Origin: Cuspidothrix sp046080565
GTDB taxonomy: Bacteria > Cyanobacteriota > Cyanobacteriia > Cyanobacteriales > Nostocaceae
NCBI GenBank assembly: GCA_046080565.1
Contig: JBJTUF010000152.1
Coordinates: 1 to 16,424, forward strand
Length of the DNA: 16,424 nucleotides
Reading direction: 5' to 3'
Below the pieces are notes generated by a model that was not told the origin of the DNA, did no database searches, and worked only from the letters and a program-made list of their open reading frames with translations. Made by a program: the position numbers and the translations under genes. The stretch's first letter is position 1, and every line of letters begins with the position of its first letter. Below, in pieces: positions 1 through 5,950 of the stretch.

Positions 1-1
1 A

Positions 2-310
2 AATGCTTTCGGAAAATTGTTTGATATGATTGTGGTAACATTTTTTGCGTTGGGGGCTTCCTTGTCCCCATTTTTTTTACACCCTTATTTTCTCAAATTA
101 TTGCCACATCTCATCTTCAACCGCCTTGTCACCCGTTAAGCAGAAACGGAAGTATTTGTTGCCGTCGAAAAAACTATCGAAACCGCCAGTGCTACCCCAG
201 AAACATCCCCAAATCTACCTACATCCGACTTATTACCAACTGAGGAAGCACAACCAGAAGGGGAAGTAGCGTCAGCACAAATACGATTAGATAAACCTGC
301 TGAGAATTAA
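2..310 (+). pseudogene. 3' end of a membrane-protein gene, interrupted by an in-frame TAA
   Basis: The frame that is open from the window edge encodes a hydrophobic segment (about residues 7-38 of the visible part, with FFALGASLSPFF in its middle) that looks like the last membrane span of an integral membrane protein. It meets TAA at 137-139. The same frame then continues for 56 more sense codons to a second TAA at 308-310. The downstream part is rich in Glu, Thr, Pro and Ala and looks like a soluble acidic C-terminal tail, not random translation. Reading the TAA as CAA (Gln) would give one continuous protein. The simplest explanations are a recent nonsense mutation or a sequencing error. A natural stop followed by a decayed tail is also possible. 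The family is not recognised because most of the gene lies outside the window. Confidence 0.6.
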
Positions 311-763
311 GTTACTGATAAAAACATCCCATCAAGTTGAGGACAGGATGTAGGGACTAGGGGGAAAAAGCGATGATAAGTAGGGTTTGCTGAAAAAACC
401 GAAAACCCAAATATATCAAAGGTTTGAGGCTAATAAACAGGAAAGTAGGTGGAAGACTTTTCAAGGGTATACCTAAAAAAGTATGCATTTTAGGTCGGAG
501 AAATCCAAAAATTTGGGGATGACAGATAGCCCAAACTCTTGTCTCTTGTCTACCCTCAGACGATGAGTTTCTGGTACAACCCCTAAATAGGTGGAGTGAG
601 ATTACCAAAATGTCTGAAGAAAAGTAAAATCGCCTAACACTTCGTTACTCTTGTCTTCCTATAGCGACAATTTTTAACACCAACTTACTTAATTGATTTT
701 TTTTGAGTTCTCGAAGAGGATTTACGCAACTATTTTCCCAAACACTAAGTACGTCTGAGCAAT
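311..763. other. Intergenic region, 453 bp, no convincing gene
   Basis: This stretch lies between the convergent ends of the membrane-protein gene and the DRTGG-protein gene. An 83-codon - strand frame (357-608) is open here, but its composition is not protein-like and it contains one copy of a dispersed repeat (519-592), so I do not call it. No clear terminator with a T tract was found for either neighbour. Confidence 0.5.
519..592 (-). repeat. Dispersed repeat family A, copy 1
   Basis: Read on the - strand, this segment matches 5510-5588 on the + strand. The shared blocks, in order, are TAGGGGTTG, CAGAAA, a GTAG(A/G)CAAGAG block and CAAGAGTTTGGGCTAT, with small indels between them. It lies between genes in both places. 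The function is unknown. The CAAGAG units resemble the heptameric repeats elsewhere in the window. Confidence 0.6.
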
Positions 764-1858
764 TTATGATATTGCTGTAGCTGGATTAAATCCCAGTTGT
801 GACAGTAAACGCTCAATATCAAAATGTTTAGACATGAGAGAGCGAATGCACTCTATTTTAATTGGTTCATGGACACGGACTTGGCCAAAGGTGCGTTCAA
901 TAATTTCTACGGTGGTCAGGGTATCGAGATCCACGGACAAAATCGGAATTTCTAACTCTTCGGCACGACTGAGAATAAATGATGGCGGAGGTAGTTGTCC
1001 GGTTAAAATTAGACATTGAGTAGAGGTTTCTAAGGCTGCTTGCTGAATTTCTACGCGATCGCCTCCTGTCACTACCGCCATATTTCGCCGTTTACGGAAG
1101 TATTTCACAGCCGAGTTGACATTCATCGCCCCAATAGCTAGACTTTCCACCAATAAATCTAAGCGATCCATTCGACACAGCACATCAGCTTTTAACTGCT
1201 TCACCAATTCTTCAACACTGACACTGCGAAGTATATCGCTTTTTGGTAATATTCCCAGTACAGGAATATCCTGTTTTTCCAAATATGGCAGCAAGAGTTT
1301 ATTTACCAACTCTAATTTGTCTTCAGGCACTTCATTAATTACTACACCCGTTAATCTTTTACCTAATCGCTGTTTAGCAGATAACAACCCTTCTACAGAA
1401 GTCAGTGATTGATAACGGCAAATTAGGAGTACGGGAGCATCTAATTTTTCCGCCAATTCCAGCAAGGATAGTCCAAATAAATTTCCTTCTGATAAATTAG
1501 CTGGGCCTTCTAACAGTACCAAACTACCTCTAGGTATTTGTGAATACTGCTCTACTAATAACTGCTGATAGTTTGTTATATCTTCTCCCTGTAAGCGTTT
1601 TTGGACACTAATTTCATCCAAAGATAATAAAGTGGGAGCAATCCGGTTGTCTGAAAGGTTCAGACTATGAGTAATAAACTGGACATCTTCTTCTACTACA
1701 GTTCGTGCAGATGTCTTCACAAAACTACCTAAAGGTTTGCCATATCCAATATCCAAACCATGAAGTTTTAGCTGATGAGACAAACCTAAAACTGTTGCAG
1801 ATTTGCCACTGTAAGCTTCAACTGATCCAACCAGCAAATATTTAGCAGGTGTTGGCAC
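764..1858 (-). CDS. Phosphotransacetylase-family P-loop/DRTGG-domain protein
   Basis: A 364-residue protein with two recognisable parts. The N-terminal half is a dethiobiotin-synthetase-like P-loop domain (AAA_26 type), with GSVEAYSGKS at residues 11-20 as the nucleotide-binding loop. The C-terminal part (about residues 215-330) resembles the DRTGG domain, with VTGGDR at its start. This matches the N-terminal half of long bacterial phosphotransacetylases (Pta) but has no catalytic PTA_PTB domain, so acetyl transfer is not expected. Stand-alone versions occur in cyanobacteria and are usually annotated as phosphotransacetylase family protein. The role is probably nucleotide-dependent sensing or regulation, which is inference. 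The start is GTG, chosen because an AGGAG Shine-Dalgarno lies 7 bases upstream and the P-loop follows in the normal position. It is transcribed alone. Confidence 0.85.
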   Translation of the reverse strand: MPTPAKYLLVGSVEAYSGKSATVLGLSHQLKLHGLDIGYGKPLGSFVKTSARTVVEEDVQFITHSLNLSDNRIAPTLLSLDEISVQKRLQGEDITNYQQLLVEQYSQIPRGSLVLLEGPANLSEGNLFGLSLLELAEKLDAPVLLICRYQSLTSVEGLLSAKQRLGKRLTGVVINEVPEDKLELVNKLLLPYLEKQDIPVLGILPKSDILRSVSVEELVKQLKADVLCRMDRLDLLVESLAIGAMNVNSAVKYFRKRRNMAVVTGGDRVEIQQAALETSTQCLILTGQLPPPSFILSRAEELEIPILSVDLDTLTTVEIIERTFGQVRVHEPIKIECIRSLMSKHFDIERLLSQLGFNPATAIS

Positions 1859-2060
1859 TTATGCACTCCTAATTTCAAAAGTTTGTAAAACTCAGCTAGG
1901 TCTAGGTGTCTACTAATTTTAGTTCTGGTGGCAGGTAAATAGCTATAGCAATCCTAAACAAATAAAAATTCAAAATTAACGATCAATTAATTTAGCCTTG
2001 TTGATACTCTTTGGCTTCAAGGGATGAGAAGAGAAACAAAATTATGCTTTTAAATATAAA

Positions 2061-2091
2061 AATACGCTTATTATTCCACAACAGCGTATTC
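2061..2091 (-). terminator. Rho-independent-type terminator of the 71-residue gene
   Basis: On the - strand, arms AATACGC and GCGTATT (7 bp plus one G-U pair) enclose a 16-nt loop and run into TTTTTATATTT. The hairpin begins 13 nt after the stop of the gene at 2104-2319. It supports that small frame as a genuine transcription unit. Confidence 0.6.
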
Positions 2092-2103
2092 ATAGGATAT
2101 TTT

Positions 2104-2319
2104 TTACAAAAACTCACGCAAGAACTCAAATGGATTATCTTCCCAACAAGGTTCGGGTACTAACATCACCAATTTGCTATTTATTTCCTTTTCAATCTCA
2201 TCACCATCATCTCTGTCAAATAGTGATATTAAAGCTTCCCAGTCACGATCTCTTAATGAGTTAAAGCAGGAAAAATTTACCTGTAGATTATTTGGGTAAT
2301 TCACAAGCGCGTTGTTCAT
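2104..2319 (-). CDS. Small hypothetical protein, 71 aa, acidic
   Basis: Not recognised. The 71-residue product is strongly acidic in its second half (DRDDGDEIEKE), with aromatic residues spread through and two cysteines. It has no signal peptide, membrane span or metal motif. It begins with ATG, without a clear Shine-Dalgarno, which is common in cyanobacteria. Two points favour a real gene: protein-like composition with a plausible helical acidic stretch, and a hairpin followed by a T-rich tract just after the stop. It could be a small regulatory or accessory protein, but nothing in the neighbours indicates a role. The start lies 21 bp from a divergent 45-codon frame on the + strand. Confidence 0.5.
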   Translation of the reverse strand: MNNALVNYPNNLQVNFSCFNSLRDRDWEALISLFDRDDGDEIEKEINSKLVMLVPEPCWEDNPFEFLREFL

Positions 2320-2340
2320 TGATTTTTACAAGGAGTGGGC

Positions 2341-2478
2341 ATGACAACTGAAAACAAGCCAAAATTAATTTACAACAGAAGGCAGGAGGCAGGAGTAAAA
2401 TTGGCTTTGCGTATAGGTTTAAATTTAGATGTTGTACTTCCTAACTACGCAAACTGCTGTAACTGTTCTTATTATTAA
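2341..2478 (+). CDS. Possible small ORF, 45 aa, Cys-rich C-terminus
   Basis: An ATG preceded by a very good Shine-Dalgarno (AAGGAG, 6 bases before the start) opens a 45-codon frame ending in a Cys/Tyr-rich tail (NYANCCNCSYY). It is divergent from the 71-residue gene. Against it, the middle codes through a GGCAGGA-type tandem repeat, and the last third overlaps a sequence resembling the terminal repeat of the inverted-repeat element at 5363-5467. The tail may therefore be repeat-derived. No family is recognised. It is reported because of the ribosome-binding site, with low confidence. Confidence 0.25.
   Translation: MTTENKPKLIYNRRQEAGVKLALRIGLNLDVVLPNYANCCNCSYY
2434..2461 (+). repeat. Remnant end of the MITE-like element
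   Basis: The segment from GTACTTC to AAACTGCTGTA closely follows the right arm of the inverted-repeat element at 5439-5465: GTAC, TC, AAC, then the identical AAACTGCTGTA. A left partner is not clear. TACAACAG at 2371, about 90 bp upstream, is a possible degenerate left end. It is either a decayed copy or a solo end. Confidence 0.45.
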
Positions 2479-2538
2479 CGAAACGCTGATAGTTATTGTA
2501 TCATTACAGATTGAGAATATTCAGTAACTTTACTAAGT

Positions 2539-3222
2539 CTACACCAAGTTTTTATATTCGGCTTCCAAAAATGTCACACCAAATACCTCTATAAAAGATG
2601 CTGTGACTACAGAATATACCTGCTGACAAGTAATACCAGGAATCCAGGCAGCTAAACTACTCACAGGCTTATCAACAATACCACAGGGAATAATTTGTTG
2701 AAACCCTTCCATGTCTGGACAAACATTTAAGGAAAATCCGTGCATAGTAATCCATTTACTAACTTTTATTCCTATAGCGCCTACTTTATATCCTTCTAAC
2801 CATACACCTGTAAAACCAGGGAGACGTTCTCCCTGCAAATTATATTTTGCTAAAGTACGAATTAATACTTCCTCAAGTTGACGCAAGTACCAATGTAAAT
2901 CTTGACGGTAGCGTCGCAGGTTTAAAATTGGATACCCAACTAATTGACCAGGACAATGATATGTAACTTCCCCACCTCTTTCAATGCGATGTACATCAAA
3001 GTTACTTTCGTCAATATTAAATTTGATAAACGCGGGATTTGCTCCCGTTCCTAAAGTATAAACAGGCGGGTGTTCGAGCAAAATTAGTACATCATCTAAT
3101 TCAGGGTGATGAATACGTTCCTTTACAAGCGATCGCTGCCATTCATGGGCAACTGAGTATGGCATCAACCCAGGATAATATAGTAAACAAGGGTACTGAT
3201 TAGATTGAGTGCTAGAAATCAT
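2539..3222 (-). CDS. lipB: Octanoyltransferase LipB
   Basis: LipB moves the octanoyl group from octanoyl-acyl carrier protein to the lipoyl domains of 2-oxoacid dehydrogenases and the glycine cleavage H protein, the first step of endogenous lipoate synthesis. LipA then adds sulfur. The 227-residue length is normal for the family. Visible signatures are RGG at 82-84, YHCPGQLVGYP from residue 88, the KVGAIGIK block with the probable catalytic Lys146, TMHGFSLNV at 159-167, and PCG with the acyl-carrying Cys180. The usual HGPG is HCPG here, a change I associate with cyanobacterial members. It starts with ATG, with no strong ribosome-binding site. lipA is not in the window, and the gene appears to stand alone. 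Confidence 0.95.
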   Translation of the reverse strand: MISSTQSNQYPCLLYYPGLMPYSVAHEWQRSLVKERIHHPELDDVLILLEHPPVYTLGTGANPAFIKFNIDESNFDVHRIERGGEVTYHCPGQLVGYPILNLRRYRQDLHWYLRQLEEVLIRTLAKYNLQGERLPGFTGVWLEGYKVGAIGIKVSKWITMHGFSLNVCPDMEGFQQIIPCGIVDKPVSSLAAWIPGITCQQVYSVVTASFIEVFGVTFLEAEYKNLV

Positions 3223-3540
3223 CAGTAATTAAGCCTTAGTGATTAATAATTGAAAATTAAAGATCAATATTCTTAATCTTAAATCTGCTACAAATATGAT
3301 CTTCCAAAAAAATAGCTAACAAATGTCAAGGTATGCAAAGGATCTTGAAGGAAAGTCAAGGGAATATACTTTATAACCGATAAAGTGCTAGTTTGAATAT
3401 ATAACCTCAATGGTTTTCGGAGGACTAATCTCCAATTAGCATTAACTCCAGACAAAAGTAATTAATTCACTGACTGATCACATTTGAAAAAATTTCTTTG
3501 CATCACCTAAAATCAAACCACCCCAATAGGTCATCTTCTC

Positions 3541-3546
3541 TATAAT
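3541..3546 (+). promoter_or_regulatory. Candidate -10 box of the hpf/lrtA promoter
   Basis: A perfect TATAAT lies about 340 bp before the hpf start codon. No TTGACA-like -35 is seen 16-18 bp upstream. Initiation near 3553 would give a leader of about 330 nt, consistent with the long untranslated leader described for the light-repressed transcript lrtA. A second TATAAT at 3860-3865 lies only 20 bp before the start codon and is less likely to be a promoter. Confidence 0.4.
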
Positions 3547-3552
3547 AATGGG

Positions 3553-3884
3553 CAAGAAGACTCACGGACAAAAGGAGAGCAACCACTTTTACTTTTGTAA
3601 ATTTCTAGTAGAAATAGGCGTTGACAAAAAACTTATGGCAACTTGCCTAATTCAGTAGTTTTGCTTAAAAAACCAGTTGCCCAGAAACAATTGGCAAATC
3701 ATCGGCAAGAGTCAAAACTAATAGACGATGAATAGCACAAACTTTAAGATGCAAAAAATCCCCAAAATGCTACAAGGCAGTGTCTTAAAAAGTCAGTTAC
3801 GATTTTTGTTAGTGGCAGTGATAGACCCGCAATCTCTATTCCTAGCCAAAAACATCATATATAATATAGAGCGGGAGAGTTTAC
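3553..3884 (+). promoter_or_regulatory. Long 5' leader of hpf/lrtA, potentially structured
   Basis: A gene-free stretch before hpf with several small pairing options: GGCAA and TTGCC pairs around 3636-3700, and AGTTTTG near 3656 with CAAAACT near 3715. Together they could fold into a multi-stem leader. A 59-codon frame (3728-3907) starts inside it. Long leaders that control light/dark mRNA stability are known for cyanobacterial lrtA. Its use here is inferred from position and length. Confidence 0.4.
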
Positions 3885-3907
3885 ATGAAACTTGTCATCC
3901 ACGGTAA
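3728..3907 (+). CDS. Possible upstream ORF overlapping the hpf start (59 codons)
   Basis: An ATG-initiated frame within the leader runs for 59 codons and ends at TAA 3905-3907, 23 nt inside hpf in another frame. The predicted peptide is basic at the N-terminus with a central hydrophobic run (LRFLLVAVI). No family is recognised and no Shine-Dalgarno precedes it. If translated, it could couple to or interfere with hpf initiation. It may equally be a chance open frame in the leader. Confidence 0.2.
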   Translation: MNSTNFKMQKIPKMLQGSVLKSQLRFLLVAVIDPQSLFLAKNIIYNIERESLHETCHPR

Positions 3908-4523
3908 AAATATTGAAATCACTGATGCTATCCGTGAATATGTGCATCAAAAAATTGAAAAAGCAGTTAATCACTTTCAGAACATCACAAATGAAGTGGA
4001 TGTCCATTTGAGCGTGGCTCGCAATCCCCGAATAAATACTAAACAGGCGGCGGAAGTAACTATTTATGCTAATGGTAGCGTCATCCGTGCAGAGGAAAGC
4101 AGCGAAAGCTTGTATGCAAGCATTGATCTAGTTGCAGATAAAATTGCTCGGCAATTACGAAAATACAAAGAAAGAAGGCAGGATCACAAAACTCAACCCA
4201 TATCAACTAATGAAGCTGTAGCACCAGAACCTGTTGCAGCAGATTTAATCGGCGATCGCACTCCAGAATTACCCCAAGAAGTTGTGCGAACCAAATATTT
4301 CTCCATGCCACCTATGACAGTAGCAGAAGCCCAAGAACAACTACAACTGGTTGGCCATGACTTTTATATGTTCCACAATGCTGAAACTGGAGAGATTAAC
4401 GTTATTTATGAACGTAATCACGGCGGATATGGTGTAATTCAACCCCGCAATAACGCCAATGGTAACGGCAAAAACGGTAAATCAGCTAATGCGGCTGTAC
4501 CTGAAAAAGCCCATAAAGGCTAA
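3885..4523 (+). CDS. hpf: Long-form ribosome hibernation promoting factor (LrtA-type)
   Basis: This factor binds idle ribosomes, blocks the decoding centre and, in the long form, pairs two 70S particles into 100S dimers during stress or darkness. The 212-residue product has the N-terminal HPF/YfiA domain (about 1-100, from MKLVIHGKNIEITDAIREYV, with a basic helix RQLRKYKERR at 89-98). An acidic/Pro linker follows, then the C-terminal dimerisation domain (about 134-188, RTKYFSMPPM to ERNHGGYGVIQP). The final 20 residues are an Asn/Gly/Lys-rich tail. The start ATG has a GGGAG ribosome-binding site 7 nt upstream. In cyanobacteria this is the light-repressed lrtA gene. The long leader and candidate promoter upstream agree with that. 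The gene converges on bcp. Confidence 0.95.
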   Translation: MKLVIHGKNIEITDAIREYVHQKIEKAVNHFQNITNEVDVHLSVARNPRINTKQAAEVTIYANGSVIRAEESSESLYASIDLVADKIARQLRKYKERRQDHKTQPISTNEAVAPEPVAADLIGDRTPELPQEVVRTKYFSMPPMTVAEAQEQLQLVGHDFYMFHNAETGEINVIYERNHGGYGVIQPRNNANGNGKNGKSANAAVPEKAHKG

Positions 4524-4532
4524 TTTTATCTA

Positions 4533-4575
4533 GGCAAGAGGCAGGAGGCAAGAGGCAAGAGGCAAGAGGCAAGAG
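4533..4575 (+). repeat. Heptameric tandem repeat (GGCAAGA)n
   Basis: Six consecutive 7-bp units of GGCAAGA, one of them GGCAGGA, begin 9 bp after the hpf stop. This is an STRR-type repeat as found in heterocystous cyanobacteria. It takes the place of a normal terminator in the gap between the convergent hpf and bcp genes. Confidence 0.8.
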
Positions 4576-4588
4576 TAAATAGAATTTC

Positions 4589-4620
4589 CCCTGCTCCCCT
4601 GCTCCTCTGCTCCTGTGCTG
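4589..4620 (+). repeat. Octameric tandem repeat (CCCTGCTC)n
   Basis: Four 8-bp units (CCCTGCTC twice, then CTCTGCTC and CTGTGCTG) end 6 bp before the bcp stop codon. It is a different unit from the neighbouring heptamer array. Confidence 0.75.
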
Positions 4621-4626
4621 AGTAAA

Positions 4627-5088
4627 TTACTTTGCCGTCAGTGCTTGCAGTGTTTTTAATGCTTCTTCAACATGGCCTTTGAAGTTCAGCATAGAATCAA
4701 ACACATATTGTACAATGCCGTTTTGGTCAATTACATAAGTCACCCGGCCGGGGATAAAACCAAAAGCGGTAGTTGCACCATATTGTTTTCGTACTTTGTC
4801 GCCTTGATCACTCAATAGTATAAAAGGTAAATTGTGTTTGCTGGCGAACTTTTTATGAGACTCACTAGAATCACCACTCACACCAATTACTTCAGCACCA
4901 GCAGATTTAAACACTTCATATTCATCTCTAAAAGCGCAAGATTCTACAGTACATCCTGGTGTATCGTCCTTGGGATAAAAATACAGGACAACAGATTTTT
5001 GACTACGAAAATCGCTTAAACTCACATTCTTACCAATTTGATCAGGTAAATTAAAATTAGGTGCGGTATCTCCAACTTTGATAGTCAT
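4627..5088 (-). CDS. bcp: Peroxiredoxin, BCP/PrxQ type
   Basis: A thiol peroxidase that reduces hydrogen peroxide and organic peroxides with electrons from thioredoxin. The 153-residue protein has the thioredoxin fold and the PrxQ signature: F37-Y38-P39-K40-D41 leads into T43-P44-G45-C46, with C46 as the peroxidatic cysteine. C51, five residues later, is the resolving cysteine (atypical 2-Cys mechanism). A conserved arginine is in FIPGRVTYVID. There is no signal peptide, so it should act in the cytoplasm. Translation starts at ATG with only a T-rich stretch upstream. It is the single gene of its unit, and its 3' end faces hpf. Confidence 0.95.
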   Translation of the reverse strand: MTIKVGDTAPNFNLPDQIGKNVSLSDFRSQKSVVLYFYPKDDTPGCTVESCAFRDEYEVFKSAGAEVIGVSGDSSESHKKFASKHNLPFILLSDQGDKVRKQYGATTAFGFIPGRVTYVIDQNGIVQYVFDSMLNFKGHVEEALKTLQALTAK

Positions 5089-5362
5089 ATTAAAAAAAAT
5101 CTAAATTACTTAATAAAAGTTTACCTTGAATTGCTCAAGCGATCGCCAATTGCTGGCTATATTGAAACCCACATTCCGCACTTTGGGTATCACATATAAC
5201 AAAATACAAATAGCAGCACTCTCACTCGCTACAAATGAAATAAACAAGTAAAATCCTCGTTCCTGCTGCTTCCTGGCTTGTAATAAGCAGTTATGAAAAA
5301 TAAATTTCACATTGAGGAGAGGAGACAGACAAGAGATAGAGATATTTCTCCTGTTTTCGCAA
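5089..5362. other. Intergenic region upstream of bcp, no convincing gene
   Basis: This stretch contains one HIP1 site near 5139 and a 66-codon - strand frame starting with GTG (5110-5310). That frame lacks a ribosome-binding site and recognisable features, so I do not call it. The bcp promoter should lie here, but I could not place it confidently. Confidence 0.5.
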
Positions 5363-5467
5363 ATACAGCAGTTTTGGAGTAGATGAGGTACACCAATTTT
5401 GGAGGGTAGTTTTAAAACTTGAAGTTCAATCGGTTACTGTACCTCATCAACCTCGAAACTGCTGTAT
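5363..5467. mobile_element. MITE-like element with 29-bp imperfect terminal inverted repeats
   Basis: The left arm (5363-5391) and right arm (5439-5467) pair through a perfect 12-bp outer block (ATACAGCAGTTT / AAACTGCTGTAT), a partly paired 7-nt internal part, and a perfect 10-bp inner block (GATGAGGTAC / GTACCTCATC). They enclose 47 bp with no coding capacity. The core CAGCAG...CTGCTG is bordered on both sides by TA. That would fit a TA-targeting IS630/Tc1-type transposase mobilised in trans, although no parent IS is visible here. An alternative is a large RNA hairpin. A related end occurs at 2434-2461. Confidence 0.6.
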
Positions 5468-5509
5468 GTAATTAATTGTTAGTAAGCACTTAACAAAAAT
5501 TTTCAACGT

Positions 5510-5588
5510 CTATCTAGGGGTTGCAACAGAAAGTCTTTCTGTGAGCGTAGGCAAGAGGCAATAGGCAAGAGTTTGGGCTATGTCTTAT
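5510..5588 (+). repeat. Dispersed repeat family A, copy 2
   Basis: This copy matches 519-592 of the opposite strand (TAGGGGTTG, CAGAAA, GTAGGCAAGAG, CAAGAGTTTGGGCTAT). It includes CAAGAGGCAATAGGCAAGAG, where the other copy has one unit fewer, as if the internal heptamer had expanded. It lies 42 bp from the MITE-like element. Confidence 0.6.
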
Positions 5589-5702
5589 ATTAAGTCCGGG
5601 TAATCACTTACGATATAAGTTTTTGGGTAATAATTATTTTTTCCCAATTACCAATTACCAGCCCCAACAGATATGATATTACCTGAATGGTAGCAAACAA
5701 AA

Positions 5703-5730
5703 AGACCAGCCCTTCCCACAGGGCTAGTCT
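5703..5730 (-). terminator. Strong intrinsic terminator
   Basis: On the - strand an 11-bp stem with one G-U pair (AGACTAGCCCT / AGGGCTGGTCT) and the loop GTGGGA is followed by TTTTTGTTTG. It is the clearest intrinsic terminator of the window. It lies 21 nt after the 32-codon frame at 5752-5850 and 220 nt after rqcH, so it ends either a small independent transcript or the rqcH message. Confidence 0.75.
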
Positions 5731-5751
5731 GCCAGAAAAACGTTGTTCGCT

Positions 5752-5850
5752 TTATCTTCTCAGTAGAGTCAAAACCAAATTGCACGTTCCCAAAATTTGA
5801 CGGGCAACTTTTCTTAACAAGATTGTAGCAGCCGGTACAGTTTTTTTCAT
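5752..5850 (-). CDS. Candidate small protein, 32 aa, amphipathic
   Basis: An ATG-initiated frame of 32 codons. A GAAG element sits 7 bases before the start, and a strong terminator follows within 25 bp of the stop. The peptide begins MKKTVPAATILLRK and ends LVLTLLRR. Hydrophobic residues alternate with Lys/Arg, suggesting an amphipathic helix that touches membranes or nucleic acid rather than a full membrane span. No known small photosystem or NDH subunit was recognised. The same transcript could instead be a small RNA of roughly 150-180 nt (it contains CAAATT/AATTTG pairing) or the 3' UTR of rqcH. The case rests on gene architecture, not homology. Confidence 0.35.
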   Translation of the reverse strand: MKKTVPAATILLRKVARQILGTCNLVLTLLRR

Positions 5851-5950
5851 AAAAAATCTTCAAAAATATCTGCCCTGGGGGAAATAGGTTTTCTATTCAA
5901 AGAAAGAGGCGGAAGCGGGGAAAAATATTTGTCTTCCCAGTCCACTATCA

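Noticed and set aside
357..608. 83-codon - strand frame
   Set aside because: It has no ribosome-binding site or recognisable features and it contains a dispersed repeat copy, so it is probably a chance open frame.
5110..5310. 66-codon - strand frame upstream of bcp
   Set aside because: It starts with GTG, has no ribosome-binding site, has a composition unlike a protein and has no supporting terminator or neighbour.
5648..5863. 71-codon - strand frame starting with TTG
   Set aside because: It reads straight through the strong terminator hairpin at 5703-5730. The ATG frame at 5752-5850, which stops before the terminator, is more plausible.
5703..5880. 6S RNA (about 185 nt) on the - strand
   Set aside because: The length would fit, but the 5' and 3' ends do not pair into the long rod with a central bulge, and the 3' end forms its own terminator hairpin.
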